Below are positions 15,500 through 23,174 of a DNA stretch of 35,591 nucleotides, in pieces. Source of the DNA: CAYGZM01 sp964354365. GTDB lineage: Bacteria > Planctomycetota > Phycisphaerae > Sedimentisphaerales > Anaerobacaceae. The notes beneath the pieces were generated by a model that saw only the letters and a program-made list of their open reading frames with translations, had not been told where the DNA came from and ran no database searches. Where the stretch lies: positions 1 to 35,591 of the forward strand of contig CAYGZM010000024.1 in assembly GCA_964354365.1 (NCBI GenBank). Reading direction: 5' to 3'. A program made the position numbers and the translations under genes. Positions within the stretch are counted from its first letter, which is position 1, and every line of letters starts with the position of its first letter.

Positions 15500-16936
15500 A
15501 TGGTGAAACCGTTAAGGACAACCGGAAAGAAGCGAACCAAAGAAACCTCCTCCTCCAAGGCAGTCAAGTTCAGGGGCAAGAAGCCCTTCAGGAGCTACAA
15601 AGAGGCCATCGGCTATCTCTTTGCGCAGACGGACTACGAAAAACAGGAGCATCTGCGGTACAACGTCACCACATTCAGCCTCAAGAGGATGGAGAAACTG
15701 CTGTCGCTATTGGGCAACCCGCACAAGAAAATCGATACAGCCCATATAGCCGGCACAAAAGGCAAAGGCTCTACGGCGACGATGCTGGCCAAGATGCTCG
15801 AGGCAAACGGGTATAAAGTGGGGTTGTACACGTCTCCGCACCTTGTGCACCTGCACGAGCGGATAGTGGTGAACTCGCAAATGATCAGCGAAAAGGAGAT
15901 GTACCACCTGCTGAACCGGGTTCATGGACCGCTGGAAAAGATGGCCAAGGACGATCCTCCGACGTTTTTTGAGATAATGACCGCGCTGGCGTTTCTGCAT
16001 TTTGCGGATACGAAAGTCGATATCGGCGTGATAGAGACGGGTCTTGGCGGCAGATTGGACAGCACAAACGTTATAGAGCCCAAAGTTGTCGGTATAACCA
16101 GCTTGAGCATCGACCACCAGGCCCAGCTCGGCCAGACAATTGACAGTATTGCCAAGGAGAAGGCTGGGATCTTCAAGCGTGGTGTGCCGGCAGTGACGGT
16201 CCAGCAGGACCCGATGGCGATGCGCGTTCTCAAATCGGAGGCCGAGGCGGTCAAGGCCCCGCTGAGCGTTACCGGCAGCGATATAGACTTTTCGCATCGG
16301 TTTGAGACATCCCGTGAGGAGGGTCCGCACACGCGGGTCTGCCTGACGACGCCCACGAGCAAATTTGAGCATCTTCGCGTGCCGCTTCACGGCAGACATC
16401 AGGCAATCAACTGCGGGCTGGCCCTTGCGATGCTGGATAAGCTCAAGTCGAGCGGCTACAAGATAGACAACGGCAAGGCAACGGAGGGGCTCAGCCGGGT
16501 GTCGCTGCCGGGCCGGATGGAAATGATCTGCAATGATCCGCGGATTATGATCGACGCCGCCCACAACGCGGCGAGTATGAAGGCCCTGATTTATGCGGTG
16601 GGGCAGAACATCCCTTATGATTCTATGGTTATGATTTTCGGGTGCAACAACGATAAGGACATCAGGGGCATCCTCGAGAACCTCCAGTACGGCGCCGACA
16701 AGGTCATCTTTACGCGGAGCAACTCGCCTAAGGCGGCGCCTCCGCAGGAGCTGGCCGATATGTACATCGAGATATCCGGCAGGATGTGCCAGACGGCGCT
16801 GAGCCTGGGCGATGCCCTGGCCATTGCAAAGAGCGCCGTCAGTAGAGAAGACCTCATCCTGATTACCGGCAGTTTCTACCTGATCGGCCAGGCAAAGATC
16901 CGCTTCGACCCGAAGGCGATAGCTACGAACGTTTAA
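15500..16936 (+). CDS. folC: Bifunctional folylpolyglutamate synthase / dihydrofolate synthase
   Basis: A 478-residue cytoplasmic ligase of the Mur ligase superfamily. It adds glutamate to dihydropteroate or folates with ATP. The P-loop GTKGKGST is at 85-92, then LYTSPHLVHLHERI, TFFEIMTALAFLHF, GVIETGLGGRLDSTNVI and SIDHQAQLG. The C-terminal domain has PGRMEMI and MIDAAHNAASMKAL. It is longer than usual (~430) because of a ~40-residue Lys-rich N-terminal extension before the normal SYKEAIGYL start; ATG 15500 is the only start seen ahead of that domain. The next gene begins ~300 bases later. Confidence 0.93.
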   Translation: MVKPLRTTGKKRTKETSSSKAVKFRGKKPFRSYKEAIGYLFAQTDYEKQEHLRYNVTTFSLKRMEKLLSLLGNPHKKIDTAHIAGTKGKGSTATMLAKMLEANGYKVGLYTSPHLVHLHERIVVNSQMISEKEMYHLLNRVHGPLEKMAKDDPPTFFEIMTALAFLHFADTKVDIGVIETGLGGRLDSTNVIEPKVVGITSLSIDHQAQLGQTIDSIAKEKAGIFKRGVPAVTVQQDPMAMRVLKSEAEAVKAPLSVTGSDIDFSHRFETSREEGPHTRVCLTTPTSKFEHLRVPLHGRHQAINCGLALAMLDKLKSSGYKIDNGKATEGLSRVSLPGRMEMICNDPRIMIDAAHNAASMKALIYAVGQNIPYDSMVMIFGCNNDKDIRGILENLQYGADKVIFTRSNSPKAAPPQELADMYIEISGRMCQTALSLGDALAIAKSAVSREDLILITGSFYLIGQAKIRFDPKAIATNV

Positions 16937-17020
16937 TCGCCTCAGTAGCCCAGCCGTGACCCTTTTGAACCGATTGCGAGGAGTCTTTGCGCGGTGCGGA
17001 CGATGTCGTGTATTTTGGGT

Positions 17021-17049
17021 TTGCAATGGGGGGCGATCTGGGTTATAAA
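17021..17049 (+). promoter_or_regulatory. Putative promoter of the rhamnose locus
   Basis: TTGCAA (17021-17026), a 17-base spacer and TATAAA (17044-17049) resemble a sigma70 promoter. It lies ~185 bases upstream of the rhamnulokinase ATG, with the repeat at 17080-17194 in the leader. Called by eye; no operator was recognised. Confidence 0.4.
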
Positions 17050-17079
17050 ACCGTCGACAGCAATATAGCACGGTGCGTT

Positions 17080-17194
17080 ATTCCCGCGAAACCTGTCCTC
17101 GACTCCGATCGGGGAGCGGGAATCCACTCGTCCGCCACACTGCTGGATACCTGCTTTCGCAGGTATGACAGGGTGATTCGCAGGTATGACAGGG
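17080..17194. repeat. Degenerate inverted/tandem dispersed repeat in the rhamnose leader
   Basis: The segment has the form ATTCCCGCGAAA...GGGAATCCA...GGATACCTGCTTTCGCAGGTATGACAGG, resembling the common 'ATTCCCGC...GCGGGAAT' dispersed palindromes. It ends with a tandem duplication: an 18-base unit TTCGCAGGTATGACAGGG at 17156-17173 and again at 17177-17194. ACCTGCTTTCGCAGGT is itself a hairpin. Confidence 0.6.
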
Positions 17195-17234
17195 CGGACG
17201 GGTCAGTTGGAGTTGGTTTTAAGAGGAATTTGTT

Positions 17235-18704
17235 ATGGCGGAAGTGAAGAAATATATCGCGGTTGATCTTGGGGCTGAGAGCGGCAGGGTGATGATAGGG
17301 TCGGTGTCGGCCCGGAAGCTCATCCTCGAAGACATTCACCGCTTCGGCAACGGGCCGATAGAGGAGGATGGGTCGCTCAAGTGGGATTTTGAGAAGCTGA
17401 TGCGCGAGATCAGGGCCGGCATTAAAAAGGCGGTAAAGGCGGCGGGCGCCCAGGTCTGGGGGATTGGGGTCGATAGCTGGGGCGTCGATTTCGGGCTGCT
17501 GGATGGGGACGGCAAGCTCGTTGAGAATCCCTATCACTACCGCGACAGCCAGACCAACGGCATGCGGGAGAAGGCGTTCGAGCTGATGCCGAAACGCGAG
17601 ATATACGAGAATACCGGCATACAGTTTATGCAGCTTAACAGCGTCTATCAACTGTTGGCGATGCGACTATCCAATTCGATTGCCCTGGCCAAGGCAAAAC
17701 ACCTGGTTTTCATCGCCGATTTGGTCAGCTATCTTCTGTGCGGCAAGATTTTCGCGGAATACACGTTGGGCAGCACGTCTCAGTTTATGGATATGAGGAC
17801 GGGCAAGTGGTCAAAGGCGGTCCTGGACGGGCTTTCACTGCCGAGCGGTATCCTGCCAAAAGTCGTCGCGCCCGGGACCATTGTGGGCCAGTTGGGCGCG
17901 AAGATAGGGGTGGAGCTTGGCTGCGGGCCGATTCCGGTTATCGCTATCGGATCGCACGATACGGCCTCGGCGGTCGCTGCGGTGCCCGCGAAGGGGGGCA
18001 ATTGGGCGTACCTTTCGTCGGGGACCTGGAGTCTTATGGGGGTGGAGATACCCAGGGCGGTCATTAGCGATAAGACGTTCAAGTATGAATTCACGAACGA
18101 GGGCGGGGTCGAGAATACGATTCGGCTGCTCAAGAACATAATGGGTTTATGGCTGATGCAGGAGTGCAAGAGGCAGTGGCAAAGGGAGGGTGCGGACCTG
18201 AGCTACGATGAGCTGACCGATATGGCCGAGAAGGCCGAACCGTTCGCCGGGCGCGTCGAGGTCGATAACAGCAAGTTCCTGGCGCCGGGCGACATGCCGA
18301 AACGAATAAATGACTACCTGGCCCGGACGGGGCAGGCAACGACCGAGGACAAGGGGCAAATGATAAGGATTATTCTGGAGAGCATTGCGCTGCGGTATCG
18401 GGCCGTGATGGAATATATCGAGGACGCCACGGGTGATGCGGTCGATGTCCTCCATATTGTCGGGGGCGGGATACAGAATGAGCTGTTGTGCCGGTTCACC
18501 GCCAATGCGCTCGGCAAGAAGGTCATCACCGGGCCGATAGAGGCAACGGCAAGCGGCAATATCCTGATGCAGGCCAGGGCCACCGGGCAGATAAAGACCC
18601 TGGATGAGGCCAGAGAGATTGTTCGCAGGTCGTTCGAGATGAAGGAGTATCAGCCGGAGGATACGTCGGCCTGGGAAGAACAATACAAGCGAATTAAGAA
18701 TTGA
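17235..18704 (+). CDS. rhaB: Rhamnulokinase (FGGY family)
   Basis: A 489-residue cytoplasmic kinase that would phosphorylate L-rhamnulose at C1. Motifs in order: IAVDLGAESGRVMIG (first phosphate loop), EDIHRFGNGPI and LKWDFEKL (RhaB-type), GIGVDSWGVDFGLLD, YHYRDSQTNGM, GIQFMQLNSVYQL, IGSHDTASAVAAVP with the catalytic base Asp242, LSSGTWSLMGVE, and HIVGGGIQNELLCRFTANALG. The pattern is RhaB rather than xylulo-, glycero- or fuculokinase. AGAGGA precedes the ATG. It is the first gene of the ten-gene locus and L-rhamnose isomerase is encoded further along. Confidence 0.93.
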   Translation: MAEVKKYIAVDLGAESGRVMIGSVSARKLILEDIHRFGNGPIEEDGSLKWDFEKLMREIRAGIKKAVKAAGAQVWGIGVDSWGVDFGLLDGDGKLVENPYHYRDSQTNGMREKAFELMPKREIYENTGIQFMQLNSVYQLLAMRLSNSIALAKAKHLVFIADLVSYLLCGKIFAEYTLGSTSQFMDMRTGKWSKAVLDGLSLPSGILPKVVAPGTIVGQLGAKIGVELGCGPIPVIAIGSHDTASAVAAVPAKGGNWAYLSSGTWSLMGVEIPRAVISDKTFKYEFTNEGGVENTIRLLKNIMGLWLMQECKRQWQREGADLSYDELTDMAEKAEPFAGRVEVDNSKFLAPGDMPKRINDYLARTGQATTEDKGQMIRIILESIALRYRAVMEYIEDATGDAVDVLHIVGGGIQNELLCRFTANALGKKVITGPIEATASGNILMQARATGQIKTLDEAREIVRRSFEMKEYQPEDTSAWEEQYKRIKN

Positions 18705-18729
18705 GAAAGCTGGATAAGGAAAACCTGTC

Positions 18730-20091
18730 TTGATTGAAGCGTTGGAGCGTCAGTTGGATAGTTTTGAAGCCGTTGAGAGGAAACGGGCATTGGCGGAGTT
18801 CTGCGAGCAGGTTGAGGCCGGGCGGATTGACTTGCCGCAGACGGGGACGGACGTCAATATTCATTGCCACACGTTTTTTTCATATAACACGTACGGGTAC
18901 TCGCCGAGCAAATTCGCGTGGCTGGCGCGAAAGAGAGGGCTGGCGGTTGCGGGAGTAGTGGATTTCGATGTGCTGGACGCCCTCGACGAGTTCCTCGATG
19001 CGGCAAGGCTGCTCGGCCTCAAGGGCTGTGCAGGTCTGGAGACACGGGTGTATGTGCCGGAGTTCTCCACGCGGGTGATAAATTCCCCGGGTGAGCCGGG
19101 AATCTCATATCACATGGGCGTTGGATTCCCAAACGCCAACCTGCACGGCGGGCAGAGGGACTTCCTGCTCGGCCTTCGCAGGACCGCACAGCAGAGAAAC
19201 CGTGAATTGATGGGCCGCGTGAATGAATATCTTCGTCCGCTGGAGCTGGACTATGAGCGGGATGTTCTTGTCCTGACGCCTTCGGGCAACGCGACCGAGC
19301 GCCATATATGTCTGGCGTACGCTCGCAAGGCCGCCGAGCTGTTCGGGGAGGGGGTAGGGTGGGGCTTGCCTCACCGAACTGGTGGGCTGAAGCCCACACT
19401 ACAGGACTTTTGGGCCGAGAAACTGGGGGTGGATGTGGAATTATCGTGGCTGCCGGAAAGCAGGGGCATCCTTGATACGATTCGGGCAAAGACCATGAAG
19501 CGGGGCGGCGTCGGGTATGTGCAGCCGGGCAAAGGCTCGTTTCCGTGGATGGCCGATATGAATCGGTTCATTCTGGCTGGCGGCGCGATACCGGTGCACA
19601 CGTGGCTTGACGGGACCAGCGACGGCGAGAAAGATATCGAAGAGCTGCTCGAAGTGGCAATGAGCACGGGGGCGGCGGCAATCAACGTCATTCCCGACCG
19701 CAACTACACGCCCGGCGCCGGAAGCCAGAAACTTGAGAACCTCTATGCAGTGGTGGAGCTGGCCGAGAAGCTCCATCTGCCCGTTGTTATGGGGACCGAG
19801 ATGAATAGTCCGGGCCAGAAGTTCGTGGACGACCTCGATACGGATGAGCTAAGGCCGTTGGCGCCGGTCTTCCTCAAGGGCGCGCAAATTGTCTATGCAC
19901 ATTCGGTGCTTCAGCAAAGGTGCGGGTTTGGGTACACCAGCGAGTGGGCGGCGAAGAGCTTTGACGACGTCGAGTCGAAAAATGAATTCTTCAAGGAGCT
20001 TGGAAGCTTGCTTCACCCGAAACAGGAAGATAAGCTAAATGGGCTGAACGAGCAAAACAGCCCGCAGGAGATACTGAAGATAGTAGCCTGA
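18730..20091 (+). CDS. PHP-domain metal-dependent hydrolase-like protein
   Basis: A 453-residue cytoplasmic protein of the polymerase-and-histidinol-phosphatase superfamily. HCH at residues 45-47 (NIHCHTFFSYN) and Asp78/Asp80 in VVDFDVLDA are the expected metal ligands; GLETRVYVPEFS, MGTEMNSPGQK and IVYAHSVLQQ may supply more. PHP enzymes commonly hydrolyse phosphate esters, but this long version has no assigned reaction. The start is TTG, with AAGGA about ten bases upstream, 25 bases after rhaB. Residues 209-224 are encoded by a palindromic repeat element (19354-19402) that keeps the frame. Membership in the rhamnose locus suggests a role on a sugar-phosphate intermediate. Confidence 0.78.
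   Translation: MIEALERQLDSFEAVERKRALAEFCEQVEAGRIDLPQTGTDVNIHCHTFFSYNTYGYSPSKFAWLARKRGLAVAGVVDFDVLDALDEFLDAARLLGLKGCAGLETRVYVPEFSTRVINSPGEPGISYHMGVGFPNANLHGGQRDFLLGLRRTAQQRNRELMGRVNEYLRPLELDYERDVLVLTPSGNATERHICLAYARKAAELFGEGVGWGLPHRTGGLKPTLQDFWAEKLGVDVELSWLPESRGILDTIRAKTMKRGGVGYVQPGKGSFPWMADMNRFILAGGAIPVHTWLDGTSDGEKDIEELLEVAMSTGAAAINVIPDRNYTPGAGSQKLENLYAVVELAEKLHLPVVMGTEMNSPGQKFVDDLDTDELRPLAPVFLKGAQIVYAHSVLQQRCGFGYTSEWAAKSFDDVESKNEFFKELGSLLHPKQEDKLNGLNEQNSPQEILKIVA
19354..19402. repeat. Palindromic dispersed-repeat-like element inside the PHP gene
   Basis: The left arm (19354-19375, beginning GTAGGGTGGGG) and right arm (19381-19402, ending AGCCCACACTAC) are inverted copies matching at about 15 of 22 positions around a five-base centre. 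The right arm contains the perfect palindrome TGGGCTGAAGCCCA with a short loop. It is translated in frame as a Gly/Pro-rich loop (VGWGLPHRTGGLKPTL). Confidence 0.6.
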
Positions 20092-20143
20092 GACTTGTGG
20101 ATTGCGGCCCGAGGTGCGAGAGACGAGATACGAAGGACGATAT

Positions 20144-21811
20144 ATGACGATACCGGAAACTCAGTATGCGGTGCAGTTGATTGGGCCGGATAAGCTTACG
20201 TTGAACAGGTCGAAGAAAGTATTTCGGCCCGGTCGGCATCAGATTCTATGCAAGGTGGAGGCGGTCGGGCTGTGCTTTTCGGATTTGAAGCTGCTCAAGC
20301 AATTTGCCGGCCACGTTCGCAAGAGCGAATTGGTCCGGGGCATTGACCGCAAGGTTCTTGCGGAGATACCGAGCTACGTGCCCGGCCAGGCGGCGACGGT
20401 TCCGGGGCACGAGACGGTTGTCAGGATTGCCCAGGTGGGGCCTGGCGTCGAGGATTTCAGGGTTGGCGAGCGCTACCTTGTTCAGACGGATTACCGGTGG
20501 CTTCGGACGGCGACCTCGAATGGGGCGTTCGGGTATAACTTCGAGGGCGCCCTGCAGGAATACGTGCTGATGGACCAGAGGGTGATCACGTCGCCTGATG
20601 GCGAGTCGATGCTTCTGCCGGTTTCCGAGGAGCTTTCCGGCTCGGCGGTAGCCCTGGTCGAGCCGTGGGCGTGCGTCGAAGACGCGTACGCGTCGAAGGA
20701 GCGAACGGGCATCAAGGAGGGTGGGCGGATGCTCGTGGTGGCGGACGCGCCGGCTTCCACAGACGGTCTTGCGAATCTGTTCGACCGTTACGGCGAGCCA
20801 GCGGCTATTACCTGGATTTCAAAGTCGCAGGCGCCGGGCGGACTGGGGGTGAAGATTGAGAAGGCCAGGGGTATATCGGAACTGCGGGATGCGGGCTTCG
20901 ACGACGTGGTTTACTACGGGTCGAATCCGCAGACTGTCGAGACGCTGTTCGCGAAGGTTGCGGTAAACGGGCTTTTGAATATCGTCCAGTGCGGTCGTAA
21001 GTTCGGCAGGGGTGTTGTTACAATGGTGGGCCGGGTCCACTATGGGGGGGGTCGGATAATCGGGACAACCGGCTTCGACCCGGCTGAGCCGATGGAATTC
21101 ATACCCGCCGACGGCGAGATTCGGCCGGGCGATGTGATAGACGTTATCGGTGCGGGCGGGCCGATGGGTATGATGCACGTCATACGGAATATCTGCCAGG
21201 GGATCAATGGCGTGAGCGTCTATGCGAGCGATGTAGATGATAACCGCCTGGCGACGTTGAGCAGGATTGCGGCGCCGCTGGCCCGGAAAAATGGCGTGGA
21301 GTACAAGGCGTTCAATCCGACGAAGGAAAGCGTCTCGCAGGAGTTTGACTATGCGGCCATAATGGCGCCGATACCGGCATTGGTGGCTGCTGCGGTGTGC
21401 GATGCTGCGGAGGAAGGATTGATAAATATCTTTGCCGGGATTCCGGCGACCGCATCCGGGGAGATTGACCTGGACGCCTACATCGAGAAACGATTATACT
21501 TCATCGGCACGAGCGGCTCGACCCTGGAGGATATGAAGCGGATGCTGGAGAATACCGAGGCCGGCAGGCTTGATACCAACCTGAGCGTTGCGGCGGTCAG
21601 CGGGCTTGAGGGGGCGGTCGAGGGCATTCGGGCGGTTGAAAACAGAACGATTGCCGGTAAGATAATTGTGTATCCGGCGTGCAAAGGGCTGGGACTCACG
21701 CGGCTCGATGAGCTGAACGAGAAGCTGCCCGAGGTCGCGCAGCTTATGAACGAAGGGCTTTGGACAAATGCGGCAGAGAAGGCTCTGCTGAAAGTGTATG
21801 AAAGCAAGTAG
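20144..21811 (+). CDS. Oversized zinc-binding alcohol dehydrogenase-like protein
   Basis: A 555-residue medium-chain dehydrogenase relative. Cys44 in GLCFSDLK and His89-Glu90 in VPGHETVVR are the expected catalytic zinc ligands; the four-cysteine structural zinc loop is not seen. A nucleotide-binding GAGGPMG (336-342) is followed by VYASDVDDNRLA. Normal family members have ~350 residues. The excess is largely a second Rossmann-like segment (GGRMLVVADAPAS and ITWISKS, about 195-280), giving a layout like YggP/sorbose-phosphate reductase-type dehydrogenases. ATG 20144 was chosen because GAAGGA lies upstream and MTIPETQYAVQL fits a family start. It probably oxidises or reduces a rhamnose-derived aldehyde or sugar phosphate; the substrate is unknown. 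Confidence 0.8.
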   Translation: MTIPETQYAVQLIGPDKLTLNRSKKVFRPGRHQILCKVEAVGLCFSDLKLLKQFAGHVRKSELVRGIDRKVLAEIPSYVPGQAATVPGHETVVRIAQVGPGVEDFRVGERYLVQTDYRWLRTATSNGAFGYNFEGALQEYVLMDQRVITSPDGESMLLPVSEELSGSAVALVEPWACVEDAYASKERTGIKEGGRMLVVADAPASTDGLANLFDRYGEPAAITWISKSQAPGGLGVKIEKARGISELRDAGFDDVVYYGSNPQTVETLFAKVAVNGLLNIVQCGRKFGRGVVTMVGRVHYGGGRIIGTTGFDPAEPMEFIPADGEIRPGDVIDVIGAGGPMGMMHVIRNICQGINGVSVYASDVDDNRLATLSRIAAPLARKNGVEYKAFNPTKESVSQEFDYAAIMAPIPALVAAAVCDAAEEGLINIFAGIPATASGEIDLDAYIEKRLYFIGTSGSTLEDMKRMLENTEAGRLDTNLSVAAVSGLEGAVEGIRAVENRTIAGKIIVYPACKGLGLTRLDELNEKLPEVAQLMNEGLWTNAAEKALLKVYESK

Positions 21812-21843
21812 AAAACGAAAAATCAGTTAAGGAGGACACAATC

Positions 21844-23019
21844 ATGAAGCGATTGTCAAGGCAGGTCACTGGCGTAAGCGTTAAGCTGAGTTGTGGGGTT
21901 GTTGCTGTGTTATTTTTAGCGGCCGGATGCGGGGGCGGGGGGGCGAAGCCGGCGGCATTCGACGGCTTGATGATGAATATGGGCAGCCTGCCCAGGCTCT
22001 CGGATGCAAAGACGCGGTCGGTCAGCCCGGAGAACTTCACCGGAGAAAAAGGTAAGGGAGGGATGGCGACGGAAGGGACGGGCAAGAACGCCGCGCGCGA
22101 ATTGGGGCAGGGGTGGAAGGTCTCTCCGTCGGTGAGGATTGAGGCGGGGCAGACGTTTTTGATGGCGGATATCAAAGGTCCCGGCGTAATCCAGCATATT
22201 TGGATGACTCCGACCGGAGACAATCGGCTCAATATTCTGCGAATTTATTGGGATGGGGAGGAGAAACCATCGGTTGAGTGTCCGGCGGGCGATTTCTTCG
22301 CCTGCGGTATGGGCCAATATACTAAGGTGAGCTCGCTGGCGGTCTGCGTCAATCCCATGAGCGGGTTCAACTGCTATTGGCCGATGCCGTTCCGCAAGCG
22401 GTGCAGGATTACGATGACCAACATCGACGAGAAGCCAATGACGCTCTACTATCAAGTGGACCATACGCTGACGGACGTTCCCAAGGATATGGGCTATCTT
22501 CACGCGCAGTTCAGGCGGGCCAATCCGCAGCCCGACAAGACCGACTATACGATAGTCGATGGGATCAAAGGGCAGGGTCAGTACGTGGGGACGTATATGG
22601 TTTGGGGCTCGAACAGTCCGGGCTGGTGGGGCGAAGGCGAGATCAAATTCTATATGGACGGCGACAAAAAGTTCCCCACGATTTGCGGGACGGGCACGGA
22701 GGATTATTTCTGCGGCTCCTACGGCTTTGATAATCCGAAAGGCGGCGGGTATCTCGAATTCAATAGTGCGTACACCGGCATGCCGCAGGTGATAATGTCG
22801 GAAAAGCAGCCGAAGTTCGGACTGTACCGCTGGCATATTATGGATCCTATCCGTTTCGATAACGACTTGAAGGTGACGATTCAGGCCCTGGGCTGGCAGA
22901 GCGAAGGCCGGTATCTGCCTTTGAAGGACGACCTTTCTTCGGTCGCGTTCTGGTACCAGGCCGAGCCGCACGCGAGCTTCCCGAATCTGCCCGATAAGGA
23001 GGCCTTGAAGATTAAATAG
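21844..23019 (+). CDS. DUF2961 (GH172-type) lipoprotein
   Basis: A 391-residue exported protein. The N-terminus is a lipoprotein signal (VVAVLFLAAGC, cysteine followed by a Gly-rich linker). The mature part matches DUF2961: GPGVIQHIWMTPTG, ILRIYWDGEEKPSVECPAGDFF, SGFNCYWPMPFRK, YYQVDHTLTD and the conserved GTEDYF at 284-289, which holds a likely catalytic glutamate. Characterised GH172 enzymes act on furanosidic sugars or difructose anhydride; the glycan here is unknown. A perfect AAGGAGGA site lies seven bases before the ATG. It is the only clearly exported enzyme of the locus and may release the sugar that the cytoplasmic genes consume. Confidence 0.88.
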   Translation: MKRLSRQVTGVSVKLSCGVVAVLFLAAGCGGGGAKPAAFDGLMMNMGSLPRLSDAKTRSVSPENFTGEKGKGGMATEGTGKNAARELGQGWKVSPSVRIEAGQTFLMADIKGPGVIQHIWMTPTGDNRLNILRIYWDGEEKPSVECPAGDFFACGMGQYTKVSSLAVCVNPMSGFNCYWPMPFRKRCRITMTNIDEKPMTLYYQVDHTLTDVPKDMGYLHAQFRRANPQPDKTDYTIVDGIKGQGQYVGTYMVWGSNSPGWWGEGEIKFYMDGDKKFPTICGTGTEDYFCGSYGFDNPKGGGYLEFNSAYTGMPQVIMSEKQPKFGLYRWHIMDPIRFDNDLKVTIQALGWQSEGRYLPLKDDLSSVAFWYQAEPHASFPNLPDKEALKIK

Positions 23020-23174
23020 GCGTTTGATTGTCGTCGGCAATCCGTTGCGAACCTGAAGCATCACATGTGGCTCGTAGAGCGTACGCCGACAGCTATTACT
23101 CTGTCAAATTTGATTTTGTGGATATCGTCATTGCGAGGAAGCCTTACAATCAACGTAAAGGAAATCACAACAGG
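23020..23174. other. Intergenic gap before rhaA with a dispersed-repeat fragment
   Basis: About 155 bases. GTCATTGCGAGGAAGC near 23128 resembles one end of a widespread 'CGTCATTGCGAGGAGC' dispersed repeat. The rhaA frame stays open upstream through this stretch, which explains a misleading longer reading starting at 23028. Confidence 0.4.

Noticed and set aside
15707..17071. 454-codon minus-strand frame opposite folC
   Set aside because: Arg/His/Leu-rich translation without domains; folC on the plus strand is unambiguous.
17080..17194. CRISPR-like tandem repeat
   Set aside because: Only two 18-base units with a 3-base gap; no spacers and no cas genes.
21916..23064. 382-codon minus-strand frame opposite the DUF2961 gene
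   Set aside because: No recognisable fold, and the plus-strand lipoprotein has full family motifs and a perfect ribosome site.
23028..23174. 49-residue N-terminal extension of L-rhamnose isomerase
   Set aside because: It translates a repeat-like spacer; family length and a normal start at 23175 argue against it.
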